In this document: positions 11,344 through 20,870 of the stretch, piece after piece
Position numbering within the stretch: position 1 is the first letter of the stretch
How the letters are laid out: every line of letters starts with the position of its first letter
NCBI GenBank assembly: GCA_009760855.2
Contig: WPIO01000040.1
Span: forward strand, 237,501-301,500
Source of the DNA: Cristatella mucedo
Lineage: Eukaryota > Bryozoa > Phylactolaemata > Cristatellidae
Direction of reading: 5' to 3'
Length of the DNA stretch: 64,000 nt
Notes under the pieces: generated by a model
Database searches by the model: none
Told to the model about the DNA's origin: nothing
What the model saw: the letters and a program-made list of their open reading frames with translations, nothing else
Translations under genes and position numbers: made by a program

Positions 11344-12081
11344 CCTGTACCCAGGCTAGCTTCGGTTGGCTGGAAGCCGGCGGCTATAATGAGGGTGGGG
11401 TCACCGGCTAGGCCGGGGTGGGACCCTACGGCATGTGCGATGACGTGAGGTCACCGGGCTCATGGGTAGGAGAAGTTGGCCAAGTAAGTCGTGGTGTTGA
11501 AGGCTTCCGGTCTCGCCGAGTTATGCACCTGGATTCGTGCAGGCGTGCTCCGGCGATGCTGCCACGCACACAAGGGAACGAGTACCCAAGGCCCGAGCGG
11601 AGCTGGATAGCTCGCTCGTTGTTGAGACTTGTATATTCTGCGTTCCCCGCGTAGCGTGTTCGTGGCCCCCCCGTGTGTTGGCGTCTTTCGGTGGAAGCTC
11701 ACGACTGTGGTAGTTGTCGACTCGGACTAGTCAAGCAGTTACTCAGCCAGCCGGGTCTTGCACGGCGTACGCTCGTACTGTTGGATTCGAAGTTGGTACA
11801 ACGACAGGTCTGCGGAAGCCGACTGACCCCAACTAACACGTCTGCTCGCGCTTGCTGCGTCGTCTTGCGCCCCTATAGTGTGCTTTGTTTAGGACCCTCC
11901 CTGAAGACTCTTTTAGTTCTCCTGTTGTTGTTGGCGCATGCGTTATTATAAAGAGGTTTAACCTGACTGCCGCTCGTCTTACCCTAGCTCAGCGGCATGG
12001 CGAGCGGCAGCGTGGCCGGAGTATGGCGGGATTTGGCGGGAAATAGCCTCTGACCCCCGGGACTCGGCTACATTCCTGTAC
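11344..12081. mobile_element. 724-bp GC-rich insertion with CCTGTAC flanking repeats
   Basis: A GC-rich segment (11351-12074) interrupts AT-rich viral sequence just upstream of the capsid start. The 7-bp sequence CCTGTAC lies immediately on both sides (11344-11350 and 12075-12081), which looks like a target-site duplication. I see no protein domain and no clear terminal inverted repeat. A solo LTR or a non-autonomous DNA element are both possible. Confidence 0.55.
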
Positions 12082-12199
12082 TTAAAAATATTTATCCTCT
12101 TTTTTAATCTACAAGCCTCCACCCATTCCACTTGTGGATGCACGGCCCTTCTGCATGACTTGCGAAGAAGTCTCATGTGGAGGAGGTTCGATTACCCTA

Positions 12200-12800
12200 C
12201 TGTCTGTCTGTTTCTTTCAGCATCGTTTCTGGTTCTTTCTTAGCCTTAGCGCGTCATCAATCTGTCAAACTCTTTACAAATTACACGATCGCTATTTCTC
12301 AGTCGACGCTCACAATCCGCTTCCTCAAACTGTTTTCCCACTGCTTCCTCTTTCTATTCGCTCTTTCTCTTCATCTTCATCCTTATCTTCGCGCTGAATC
12401 TTTTCTTTTACTTTTAATCTTCATATGCCTTTCGCCCATCATCTTTTGACTTTGCTTCTCTTGATCTTCCTTACATTTTGTGGCCTCCAACCTTTTTTGA
12501 ATGTCTTTTGCTACTTTAGCACCTTTATACTCATAAACTTTATTTGCAATTGCAATACGAGCGTCAACTGCTGTTTTTGCTCCGCTAACAGCTGTAGAGA
12601 CATGTTCTTTACCAAAATCAACTACTTTTTGTTTACTTGCACTAATGTGCCAACTGCTCCTGGTCCAACGATCATTTTTTCATTAAATCCACGTGCTTTG
12701 TTTAGTAAAGCCCATCTTGCTCTCTATATGAATTCTTATTTAATTTCAACGGTGGCTACGGTTTTGCCTATAGTAGCAACCTTTTTTTTATTCTGATTAA
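12200..12800 (-). pseudogene. Basic helical protein remnant, viral core-like
   Basis: On the minus strand, about 12625 to 12395 reads as an uninterrupted segment. It starts VDFGKEHVSTAVSGAKTAVDA and ends in a Lys/Arg-rich tail with KIKSKRKDSAR. It is Ala-rich, probably helical, then strongly basic, as virion core or DNA-binding proteins often are. A similar AKTAVDA/ARTAVDA segment is found at 20290-20500 (minus), so the two may be related. No named family was recognised. The surrounding frames are broken. Confidence 0.3.
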
Positions 12801-13067
12801 ACTAAATCTGTGACTTGTTGCTTCTTCTAGTGCACCAAAAGTAAGATCTAGAAATGAAAGATTACCAATATGCGCGTCTACTTTCCTCCGTGGAAAATCT
12901 ATCTGCCAAATCTATGATTAATAACGCTTCACAAGGCTTCTAGTTATAATAATTCTTGCTCACATCTATCAAATTTAAATTGAATCCAATCGATGATCCG
13001 ATCGACTAAAATTTAAATTAACTCCAACTTCATTCACATCTTCGTTAGATGGTTTTTGCATAATATA

Positions 13068-13206
13068 TAGTTCACTTGTATAGCGCCCCAAGAGAACTTA
13101 ATCTCTATTCAGGCGTTTCACATATGCCTCCGGGCTCGAGCCCACGACCTCAGCCAGACTATGGTCGGGGGCGAGCACCTTAACCGCTGGACCACGCTAC
13201 ATACGT
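13068..13206 (-). repeat. SINE-B inserted in viral block
   Basis: On the minus strand it carries the tRNA-like A-box block (CCAGCGGTTAAGGTGCTCGCC), then GTCGTGGGCTCGAGCCC, and the tail gagattaagttctcttggggcgctatac. This good-quality copy postdates the decay or integration of the viral sequence around it. Confidence 0.85.
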
Positions 13207-13840
13207 TCCAGAGAAATAAATCGCTTCCTCAATCTCTTTGTAAAGAGTGCCACCTACCATGGCAGGATCAAAATATCTTTGCAAGTTGGATGCGAAACCT
13301 AGAGTATCGCCTGTAGATGTAGTTCAACCAGCCAACGCTTTCGATCCTAGAAATACTATATGTTAATGGCCCAATAGCTAAGGTGAATGCTTTTCACGAC
13401 GTCAATCCCGAAGTCATGGGTTCGAATCCTGTAGTGGGCAATTCTTTATCGCCACTGCAAGCGTTAGTGATAGCCTTAAAGGCTCTTCTGTCGCTAAACA
13501 AAAGTGGCTGTTAAATCAGCTAGTATCTTTTATAAGTCGCCCTTCACTTGCATGATAAACTTGCCATCACCACCCAACCTGAAATTGATATTATCTCCAA
13601 CACCTGCTGTGGCTAAAGCTTTTTTCAATACCATAGATAATAAACCACTATCGTAAAACCAGGTATAACTGTTACATAACTATAGTTATCATTGTCACTT
13701 TTAGGCTTGCAATAAAAAGCGTTCATTTTTTAAGCGATATTTGATACTGTTGCATTCACATACGTAAACTCTATTCTTTTAAGAACATTTTCTTTATATT
13801 GTTTACTGCATACCTTTGGATTTAGAGTTACGCTCCATTC
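13207..13840 (-). pseudogene. Viral structural-type gene split by a SINE
   Basis: On the minus strand the gene appears to start near 13720 (MNAFYCKPKSDNDN). It continues in shifted frames to a segment with LKKALATAGVGDNINFRLGG (about 13545-13640). After the SINE-A at 13365-13534 it resumes with TLGFASNLQRYFDPAMVGG (about 13270-13325). This order, a helical 'LxxxLxxA' segment, a beta segment, then 'LGF', resembles a structural-gene neighbour seen in polinton-like elements. I cannot name it securely. Frameshifts and the SINE make it non-functional. Confidence 0.35.
13365..13534 (+). repeat. SINE-A inserted in viral coding sequence
   Basis: The copy carries the B-box GGTTCGAATCC and the body ctcttctgtcgctaaacaaaa, and ends at gctagtatctttta. 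It separates two halves of a minus-strand viral gene remnant, so the insertion is younger than the virus. Confidence 0.8.
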
Positions 13841-14500
13841 AGATTATCGCTACTACTACTGACAAGTTTAATAACTTCCATTCTATATAAAGTCTCTAAT
13901 ATTTCAATGTCTTCGACAATTTCTTCTTCGGTAAAGGCTAAAGGCAATCCACTTTGATCCGTAAACCCTACTCTAATAAAGCTAAAGGTATTTTTGGACA
14001 AAGTGGGATATTTAAAAAAGCTAGGTTCACAAGCCATCAATTAACCTTGGTCGAAATTAAAGGAAAACTTTCCCAATATTTAAGTTCCGTTGCTGTAACT
14101 CGTAGATTGTTTTATTTTATCGCGATACGCCACGATCGTGCTATTAGAACCTACGGATAAGTTTTTTCAGAATACGTTTTATTATTCGCTGTGCACGTAA
14201 CGAAATTCTTGATTTATGGATATGTGGTAGCAAAATTGGGATCAGTCGTATGTGCATCAGCAGTAAATCCTAAAACTGGATTAATCTAGTATTTACTAGG
14301 TAGATAAATGCTTCCAGGTGAAAGAGTGATCCGCCCTGTCAACGTTGCGGTATCAGCACCGATTTGCAATTTGTCAGTGCTTCTACTTCGCACGATACTG
14401 TTACTGATAGTGTCTACAACTCCAGTTGACCATCCTTTATATGTGAACGCTGAATAGTTACCAGGTCTCAACGCTATAAATTGCTCAGATCAACTTGACA
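13828..14500 (-). pseudogene. Viral structural-type remnant, unassigned
   Basis: Two open minus-strand pieces are visible. The first, at 14286-14471, begins MRPGNYSAFTYKGW and includes TATLTGRITLSPGSIYLPSKY. The second, at 13828-14040, includes FSFIRVGFTDQSGLPLAF followed by an acidic helix. The sequence between them is frameshifted. The beta-rich character and position next to the other structural genes suggest one virion protein broken in at least two places. Its family was not recognised. Confidence 0.35.
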
Positions 14501-14702
14501 ATACACACGCAAAAGTTTTGTTAACTTCATTAATATTTTTAAGATAATTGTGCCATGAGAATTTTTTCAGGGCAATCTTAACCGATCTACTTATCTTAAT
14601 GGCCGGAATACAAGTTTTGGAAATGCTTGATCCTTTACCCATTAATGATATCATGAATCATCTGGTCACCGTATTCAAATTCCCGAGAATGTATACATGT
14701 AT

Positions 14703-14866
14703 GTATCTCCGTCTGTAACTCCAAAAAGCCATAAAGACTATATGAGTGTTACGCAGGAGAGTTCTGTATAGCGCACTCGCAGCCTAAGCGGCTTTCGGTA
14801 CGCATTCGGTAGCCAACAGATTTCGTCTCACGCAACAAAGAGAAAGTGGAAGAAAATGAGAATATC
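14703..14866 (+). repeat. Interspersed repeat F, copy 1
   Basis: This segment is similar over its length to 44447-44594. Both start gtatctccgtctgt, contain agcgcactc...gcagc, and end with ag/aaagagaaagt. It lies in the viral block between unassigned remnants. The type of element is unknown. Confidence 0.6.
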
Positions 14867-14880
14867 ACTGCAAGTTTTTT

Positions 14881-15105
14881 TTATCGCGCTCTCAGTATTT
14901 GCAATATCTCCAACAGTCTTCTATCTATATCCGCTATAATTTTCTTTGGAATCTTGTCGACCGTACCCAAGTAGTATACCGCAGAAAAAATGGAATTGAC
15001 GATGCCAGTGCTATCGGCAGCGAGCTTTTTCATCCATAAAATGAGTTTACTTTCTACATCTTTATGGTCTTTCAAAAACACGGCACGGTATTTACACCTT
15101 TCCAT
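14881..15105 (-). pseudogene. Viral unassigned ORF fragment
   Basis: An open stretch of 74 residues on the minus strand, rich in Lys, Leu and Ile, with no motif I recognise (for example KKLAADSTGIVNSIFSAVYYLG). It is downstream of the fragment at 15110-15798 on the same strand and may be its displaced C-terminal part. Confidence 0.3.
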
Positions 15106-15109
15106 CTTC

Positions 15110-15798
15110 TCTTAGGCGTGGATTTTGCTTGTTCTTAGTAGATTGTATCATCACCGGATTAAGAGCTAATGATGAAAGCAATTCTATTGGCAAGCTCTTT
15201 ATTCTTATCGTCTTAAGCATTACTAAAAAGTTAATAAGCTTTTTCCATGCAGGAATCAGTACTTCCGTTCGTTTTTACTGAATACCTTACTTCGCTTTAC
15301 AGTTTTTTCCAAGAGGCAAATGATCCATCAATCCAAGAAGTTCTTTGACGGTTGCGGTAGACTTTACTTTAGCTGAGCCTGTGCTAGGATTGACTCCGTG
15401 AATTTGAGCAATGTTTTTGCTAAACTCAAATAACACATTTCTCGTTTCTTCGTTAGGTGCATTTGCTTTAGAGCGTTAATGAGATTTTTAGCCACATCCC
15501 CCTTCTTCACTTTCCAAGTAACTTTAATCAACGTTCTGAGTCTGCGCCAAGAGTCTGCGCCAAGAGCTGCAGTCTTGGGAGTTCTAGCTGAAGCTGCTAG
15601 CGAAGGTTTGATCGCAGCCAATCTCCGCAACTCTGCATTTGATAAATCGCTGATATCGCGGAAGTGCGGGAATTTGTAGCCATCTCTACAGCTTGTCTGT
15701 CTAAAGATGCTTCTGCCAAGTTTCTTTGTTCGATTTTGTCTCAAAATTTGAATCTTCAGTTCATCATCATACGTTTTCGCGTTATTAATTCTCTCCAT
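15110..15798 (-). pseudogene. Viral unassigned gene, basic N-terminal protein
   Basis: The minus-strand frame 15364-15798 encodes 144 residues starting MERINNAKTYDDELK. It is basic, with FPHFRDISDLSNAELRRLA in the middle. Sequence then continues in the same frame past a stop with KSTATVKELLGLMDHLPLG. It lies directly downstream of the packaging ATPase, and in related viruses small virion or maturation genes often occupy that position. No family is recognised. Confidence 0.35.
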
Positions 15799-15914
15799 AT
15801 TTTGAAAATATTCTTCTTATTCAGCAAATTACTTTCTGTTTTGACTCATCTTCTATGCAAAGAGATTCCAAAACAATGAATAATAACTACCAGGGTCTAC
15901 GCTCTAGAACTTAC

Positions 15915-16500
15915 CGTTAGAATCCCTTTTCGCGAGAACGATAAGGCAGTAGCCGCTTCTGTTGGCCGTGCTATTGTTAACCCAATTTCTAAACTTTCTG
16001 CTTTTTACGTTACCTGCATATGTATCGCGTATGTATCCCATATCCTTTTTTAAGCTTAAACATGACGATGAGGGTTGCATTAATATACATTTTTTATCTG
16101 GGTATTCCGGTAAATTGTTGAGACAGGTAAAAAGTGTTTGACTTTTTATGTCTATCTCTTGTAAAGCATTCCAAAAAAGGCATTTGATCTTCAGTCATCA
16201 AATCATCCAAGATGACGACGCACTTATCAAATGCAGGGAAGCTGTCTACTCTGGGCAAGATTTTGATTCCATCAATCCACTTGAATCTGCCGTTGGCTTT
16301 CTAATCCGTCGTTTGCTCGATTGTTTTGCACGAATCCCGATCTAGACTGCCAGCGCAAATGTGAAATTGATCGCGCAATTTAGTGGACGCTTTTCATCTT
16401 TGCCCGGAAGAAATATCCAGCTGCGTAGGACTTGCGTTTTGCCGCGCCCAAGGTGCCTATAGCAAGACTGCGCATTGGAACGCTAGGTAGAGGATCCAAG
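15915..16500 (-). pseudogene. FtsK/HerA-type genome-packaging ATPase, broken
   Basis: The minus strand gives about 70 uninterrupted residues (about 16310 down to 16100) containing VVILDDLM at 16196-16219. This is a classic Walker B with two acidic residues. It is followed by CFTRDRHKKSNTFYLSQQF, which fits the arginine-finger/sensor region of A32-like packaging ATPases of polintons, adintoviruses and NCLDVs. Upstream, at 16428-16462, a glycine-rich loop reads IGTLGAAKRKS in frame; a lysine-containing P-loop is recognisable only if a frame slip is allowed, so the nucleotide-binding loop is damaged. Stops follow the sensor region. The enzyme would drive DNA into capsids. This is the strongest single viral marker in the block. 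Confidence 0.7.
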
Positions 16501-16556
16501 TGCCCCATTTTTAGAATCTCCCGTCCTAAATTGATGGGTCCAACTTTTGCAGTCAT

Positions 16557-16902
16557 GCTCTACCTACATTTAGCAAATTATATGGGAGAGTGTGCATTGC
16601 GCGCCAAGTGCCAGCAGCAGGCGGGAATGGTAGGTGAACGTTACGAAGAGAATGCAACTCCAAGAGGTGCGCGTGGAATGCTCACGGGTAAATGCATTAC
16701 GTGCGGATCGAAGAAACTTCAATTTACAAGTCTCAGAAGTGGCGGCGCAGGTTTCGTTTATGAAGCAAACTATAATGTGAGTACGGAAAGAGCAGGGGAA
16801 ATTGCGAGAAGAACTAGAAAAGGTGAATCAGAGAATGGTACAGGTGTGAGAAAGATGAAAGATATGATGAACAGAATTAGTAATAGGAAATCTATAAAAT
16901 GA
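16557..16902 (+). pseudogene. Small zinc-finger protein (DUF5679-like), viral
   Basis: This plus-strand frame faces away from the ATPase. It contains CALRAKCQQQAG, then about 25 residues later GMLTGKCITCGSKKLQF. Pairs of Cys before and after a 'GRxMLxGxCxxCG' type segment are typical of the short DUF5679-like zinc-binding proteins encoded in polintons and other large DNA viruses. The first Cys pair has irregular spacing (CxxxxxC), which could reflect an indel. A basic C-terminal tail follows (RRTRKG, then MNRISNRKSIK). The frame is open to 16902. The role is unknown in the family, and I use a start at 16557 by spacing only. Confidence 0.5.
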
Positions 16903-17375
16903 TGCAGCTTGGAATCATAGAAAGTGAGCTGAATCAGGTTGGAGTTACGATAAAAGAGCTGGAGATGGGCTTAAAGAGTTTGACAAATTTATCACAGCTT
17001 TTAAAAACGGTCTAAAAAAACTGAATTATAGACTTTTAACTGATGTGAATACCGTGCGTTACATTAAAGATCAGGAAATACAAAACTTGAGAGGCGTGCT
17101 TGCTAGAGATGTTGATAAGAATGAGAACTAAACGCAACGAATGCTGGATCTGTAATATAGGTGATTCAAGCAATATCACTGGATCTCGATTAAAGCATAT
17201 CCTAAAGATTACGTTCATTTCAATTTATTCGAAGCATTTACTCTACCCGAAGCATAAAAACATTTTGGTAGAATTCCGAAATTATCCACGTGTATTTTAC
17301 CATAGTACGATGAAATCGATTGCGGCAGACGTTTTTGGAGTTCCCGACACTCATGCAAACGTTTAATGATGACTT
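16899..17375 (+). pseudogene. Viral unassigned ORF fragments, plus strand
   Basis: A short frame from an ATG at about 16899 (MMQLGIIESELNQVG) has coiled-coil character and hits stops near 17010. An 88-residue frame at 17100-17366 contains ECWICNIGDSSNITGSRLKH, with one CxxC pair. They follow the zinc-finger gene on the same strand. No family was recognised. Confidence 0.3.
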
Positions 17376-18186
17376 TGGGTTAGTCATGGGTAGTCGTTTT
17401 GATGATTAATTTTCACATTTCTATTAAAGAAATGTATTTACATGATATAGGAAAACGTTTTTATAAAATATTTCAAGCATAACGTGTGAAATCAAGTAAG
17501 TCACAATTTCTTAGGGAAGATTTTTGATTAATAAAGAATCTCCTCTAAAGGTTAGGTTGCAACTCAGAGAAACTGCCGATGGCAAACACTACATAAGCTC
17601 GTTTTCATGCCTAAATTCTAATGAAATCATTAAAAGCAAGATCGTTTTACATGCTAATGAAACGTCCAAGAAACTAAGCATACGTTAGGTAAGTTTGTTG
17701 GCGTTAGCGTATCGTTCATTAAAGGATACGAGACGTTATTTTACACATCGGTGATGGAAAAATTGAACTGAAATTAAAAACGTGGAAACAGTCGTTGAGA
17801 AACTCTTACATGAATTTATGATTGTGGGATTGATCGATGGATTGCACGCTTCGAAGAATACTTACAGAGTAGAATAGAAAGCCAATTACATTATAAAGTT
17901 GGATCAGGTGAAAGTGTATCGTTGCCAAGAAAAATAAGTGTAGAGATACGTAGAGATATGATTGACATCAGCGAATTTTAACTTATTTTATTTTTTTAAG
18001 TCAAAATCTTAACCAATACAATTTCATTTTAAGGACAGATAATAATTTTGTATAATAAAAATGCCATACATTCCTCAGCAGTGTGTTTTGACATATGCGA
18101 GAATGACAGAACGTTTTGAAATGCATCCTTGAAATGAATCCATAGTCAGTAAAGTTACGCGAAAGAGTGTCAAAGCTTGAAGTAAA
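17376..18186. other. AT-rich viral sequence, unassigned
   Basis: Plus-strand frames near 17530-17690 (for example LRETADGKHYISSF) and 17790-17840 look coding-like but short and broken. No motif was recognised. Confidence 0.35.
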
Positions 18187-18575
18187 GTGGATTTTATTCA
18201 TCTTACTGAAGGTGCTTACGTTAGATTCGATTGTAAATCCTATCACAAATCTCACTTAATTTGGTTCTTCGTGACTGGTAACTGCCATAATATGGAGGTT
18301 GACCACATAAATAACATCAGGCATGATGGTAGATATGAAAACCTTGGACTAGCGAATGTTTCAAAACAATAAAGGAGCTAGAAAAATAAAAAATGATTGG
18401 ATGTTAAAGGTGTTTGGCTTACTTCTTATAATAAGTATTGCACTAATTTCTGTAAGACCATTGATGGAGTTAAGAAAAGGTGACTTTGGAGCTTTCGTGA
18501 CACGACAGAAGAAGCTGAAAAAACTTATACTCGTTTTGCGACTGAGAATGCGCTGGAGATTTTTCTCAGTATTTT
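18187..18575 (+). pseudogene. HNH endonuclease with AP2-like tail, broken
   Basis: The plus-strand frame 18187-18372 reads KSHLIWFFVTGNCHNMEVDH and then INNIRHDGRYENLGLANVS. The VDHIN plus DxRxENL pattern is that of phage/virus HNH endonucleases, normally 'HRLIW...G...VDHINxxxxDNRxENLR'. In another frame, at about 18490-18570, WSFRDTTEEAEKTYTRFA resembles the 'LGxFxTxEEAxxAY' end of the AP2-like DNA-binding tail common in these proteins. At least one frameshift and a stop separate the two parts. Intact relatives are mobile nicking or cutting enzymes found in phages, algal viruses and other large DNA viruses. The first half of the HNH fold upstream of 18187 is not clear. Confidence 0.6.
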
Positions 18576-18646
18576 TCTTAGTAGATCTTACTGTCTTTTC
18601 TTTTGTTAGCCCAAGTCCTAACCACGCTTTTTTGTCATAATTTCAT

Positions 18647-18952
18647 CTACTTTTTAGCGTCTTTGCAAACACAATCAACCTGATCAGAATCAGCATCAAT
18701 TTTAGAAGCAGCTTCTGTAAACCTTAGATCAGATAGATTTCTGAATTCTGTACGCTTCGGTTCCTCTAGATCAAAAGTATCGGTGTCATCAATATCATGG
18801 GACTTACATGCTTTGTCTAAATCGTTGACACCCTTATAATCCTCTGCAACGCGTTCCTTAGCTGTTGACCATAGGCCACAAAAACTCTTCTTCCATGTAT
18901 TATTCCCCAGGATTCTATTTAGATAGAGGCATGTTTCTATTCTTACCGCCAA
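18647..18952 (-). pseudogene. Phospholipase A2-like viral gene remnant
   Basis: An open minus-strand frame of 101 residues contains NDLDKACKSHDIDDTDTFDL and then RNLSDLRFTEAASKI. The 'DxAC..HD' block carries the catalytic His-Asp pair of secreted-type PLA2 domains, and the following 'D..L' helix fits the domain. PLA2 domains of this kind are known in parvovirus VP1 and have been reported in adintovirus-like genomes, where they are thought to help entry through membranes. The calcium-binding glycine loop normally before the HD motif is not clear; CGLWST is a poor match. The N-terminal part is therefore probably lost or mutated. Confidence 0.5.
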
Positions 18953-19469
18953 TTAGTTGCTTGACAACTTTATCCATGAATCCAGAACCAAGTTTCTACG
19001 AGTACGTATTGCGATTTACTTGAAGATGCGTTTATGTTAACATATTCTTTACGCCTACTCCTTTCTCTACACTCTATTTTATGCTTTTTTGCTTGATTTA
19101 CAGTAACCATCTACGAATCTGCTGGACTAGGATAATACATAGCTTTGAATGTTAAGTTGATGGTTAGCGGAGAAGCTACACTGGGCTAAGCAACGACGGG
19201 TTTTCGATATTTTGCGAGCATCACTTTCACTTCTACGTGCATCTTCTATACTAAATCATTTTTTATTTGGTTTCTTATTACATATTCCTTATTCTATTTT
19301 AGCCTTTGTTTTAACCTATTACTTACTTTTAGATTTAGATCTACATAACATCCTAAAGATAATGCCCCATGTCTCTTCTTAATATTGGCTATCGCTCCAG
19401 TTTGATTTTCGCTTCGTTTTTAGAGAGCACTTAGACGTTCTACGCGAGTTCTCAGAGGCGGTGCTTCGA
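18953..19469. other. AT-rich viral sequence, unassigned
   Basis: No open frame of useful length and no motif on either strand. Confidence 0.4.
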
Positions 19470-19777
19470 GCGTGTACACGACATCCCTGACTTGACCACA
19501 TTTAAAACGAAATTATAAACGCACCTATTTATGACAGAATTTAGTTTGTCCCTGTGATTCGTTCTTCATGTGCTTATGCGTGCTGACACTGCATGCTGCC
19601 ACTAACCGCACTTGCATGCTGATCCTGTGCATGTCACCCCTAACCGTGGTATTCATGTTGTTTATCAAGCATGATATTACTCACCATTCAATCGTGTTTC
19701 CTTTCCAGCCAATGTAAAGCGCCTAGAGAGAAATCGAGTTCTCTGAGGGCACTTTATCAAGTATGTTGTTATAATTA
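19470..19777 (+). repeat. LINE-A 3' tail inserted in viral block
   Basis: It matches the LINE-A end from the last coding residues (gacttgaccacatttaaaac) through the 3' UTR (cttcatgtgcttatgcgtgc) to agagaaatcgagttctctgagggcactttatc. A short TTATAATTAT tail follows. It is 5'-truncated. Confidence 0.85.
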
Positions 19778-19794
19778 TATATCGTTTCGTCTAC

Positions 19795-20290
19795 AATCTT
19801 CTATATAAAAGTAGCAACTGCGATTACAGCTCCCTTAGTTATTCCAGCAGTACCTAGAGCAAAGGAAATTGATGCTACGATTTCTGGAATTTCAGGTAAG
19901 AAACGTCCAAGCTTTACCGGTACGAAACTCATTGACCAATATTTTGAACTGAGTTGACTAGTATCCCAACCAACATCTTTTCGAGTATTTTTGGAAGAAA
20001 CGCACCAGTAAATGGAAACCAGTCTACATTATATTTTCCAGCCAAATACAATGTCGTTGATGTATAAACCCAATTCTAAACTGGCAATCAATCATTTTCT
20101 CTAGATCACTCCTCTTCGCTTCCTTCGTTTTCCAACTGACGCCTCCATGTTTACCAGCAGCGATGTCATCAACGATTCCCTCAATGAAAAAACCTTGGTT
20201 CAGTATTCCAGGGATTCCTCATAAAAATCAACCAGCCAAGCTTTCTGCCTTCCATATCACGCTCAGATCTGTAAGAGCTTTTTGGAACTA
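19795..20290 (-). pseudogene. Viral hydrophobic-segment protein remnant
   Basis: On the minus strand, 19935 down to 19797 starts MSFVPVKLGRFLPEIPEIVA and ends in a hydrophobic alanine/glycine-rich helix (TAGITKGAVIAVATF) with a stop. Upstream, at about 20000-20280, other frames give FFIEGIVDDIAAGKHGGVSW. Short proteins with a glycine/alanine-rich hydrophobic helix are common among virion membrane-active or internal proteins of these viruses. I cannot name this one. The LINE-A tail lies just beyond its 3' end. Confidence 0.3.
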
Positions 20291-20512
20291 TGGTTGCAAT
20301 CTTTCTCGAAGCACTTAAGATTTATTTAGCTGCCAGTCTTGGAGCAAACGTTACGATGCCTTTAGCAGCTGCTTCACTTTCTCTACTTACAGCATCCACA
20401 GCAGTTCTTGCTTTTCCAACACCCTGTTTTGCTTCTTGCAAATCACCGCTAATGATTAGATTTATTATCTTAATCGTTGTATCAACTCCATATTGCACAG
20501 CATTATAATTCT
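20290..20512 (-). pseudogene. Viral core-like protein remnant
   Basis: The minus strand is open over this stretch and includes GDLQEAKQGVGKARTAVDAV, then an Ala-rich segment. The ARTAVDA segment recurs in the remnant at 12395-12625, so the two may be related or repeats within one virion protein family. The function is not recognised. An opposing plus-strand frame is a shadow. Confidence 0.3.
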
Positions 20513-20650
20513 TGTTAACGCTAGCTTATTTTGTTTTATAGGAAAGCCTCTATTTATATGCTCATACTTCGATCGTATAGGTTGACCCGATAGCAGCTTG
20601 TTCTTCTGCGAGTCAGTCAAGTTGAGAATCATTTCCATTCTATATAGATA

Positions 20651-20870
20651 TGTTGCAAACAAAGATTAATCCTACGTCGTTGATGGATTTAGATATGGGT
20701 ACCAATACGTTACCTAACATAGGCAATCCCACAATAAGTAGTAATGCCATCAATCTAAGATATTTTGGATTGGAAGATTTCAAGGGCAGACAAATAGTAA
20801 ACTTTTAAGATGGAATGTCCAATAACGATGCTGTGACTAAATCGCAACTAGACTATAAATTTGGTAAGAT
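20651..20870 (+). pseudogene. Second fibre-like protein remnant
   Basis: The plus strand starts with an ATG at 20651 (MLQTKINPTS). It contains DMGTNTLPNIGNPTISSNAI and, after a stop, SNNDAVTKSQLDYKFG. The 'MGxNxIxNxxxPTxxxDAVxKxxLD' pattern is the N-terminal repeat of phage and viral fibre proteins. The remnant at 8630-9340 shows the same family but is on the opposite strand and 11 kb away. Stops end the frame soon after 20870. Confidence 0.5.

Noticed and set aside
12134-12796. Plus-strand hydrophobic Ser/Phe/Leu-rich frames
   Set aside because: They are complements of the Lys/Glu-rich helical frame on the minus strand, which is the more protein-like reading.
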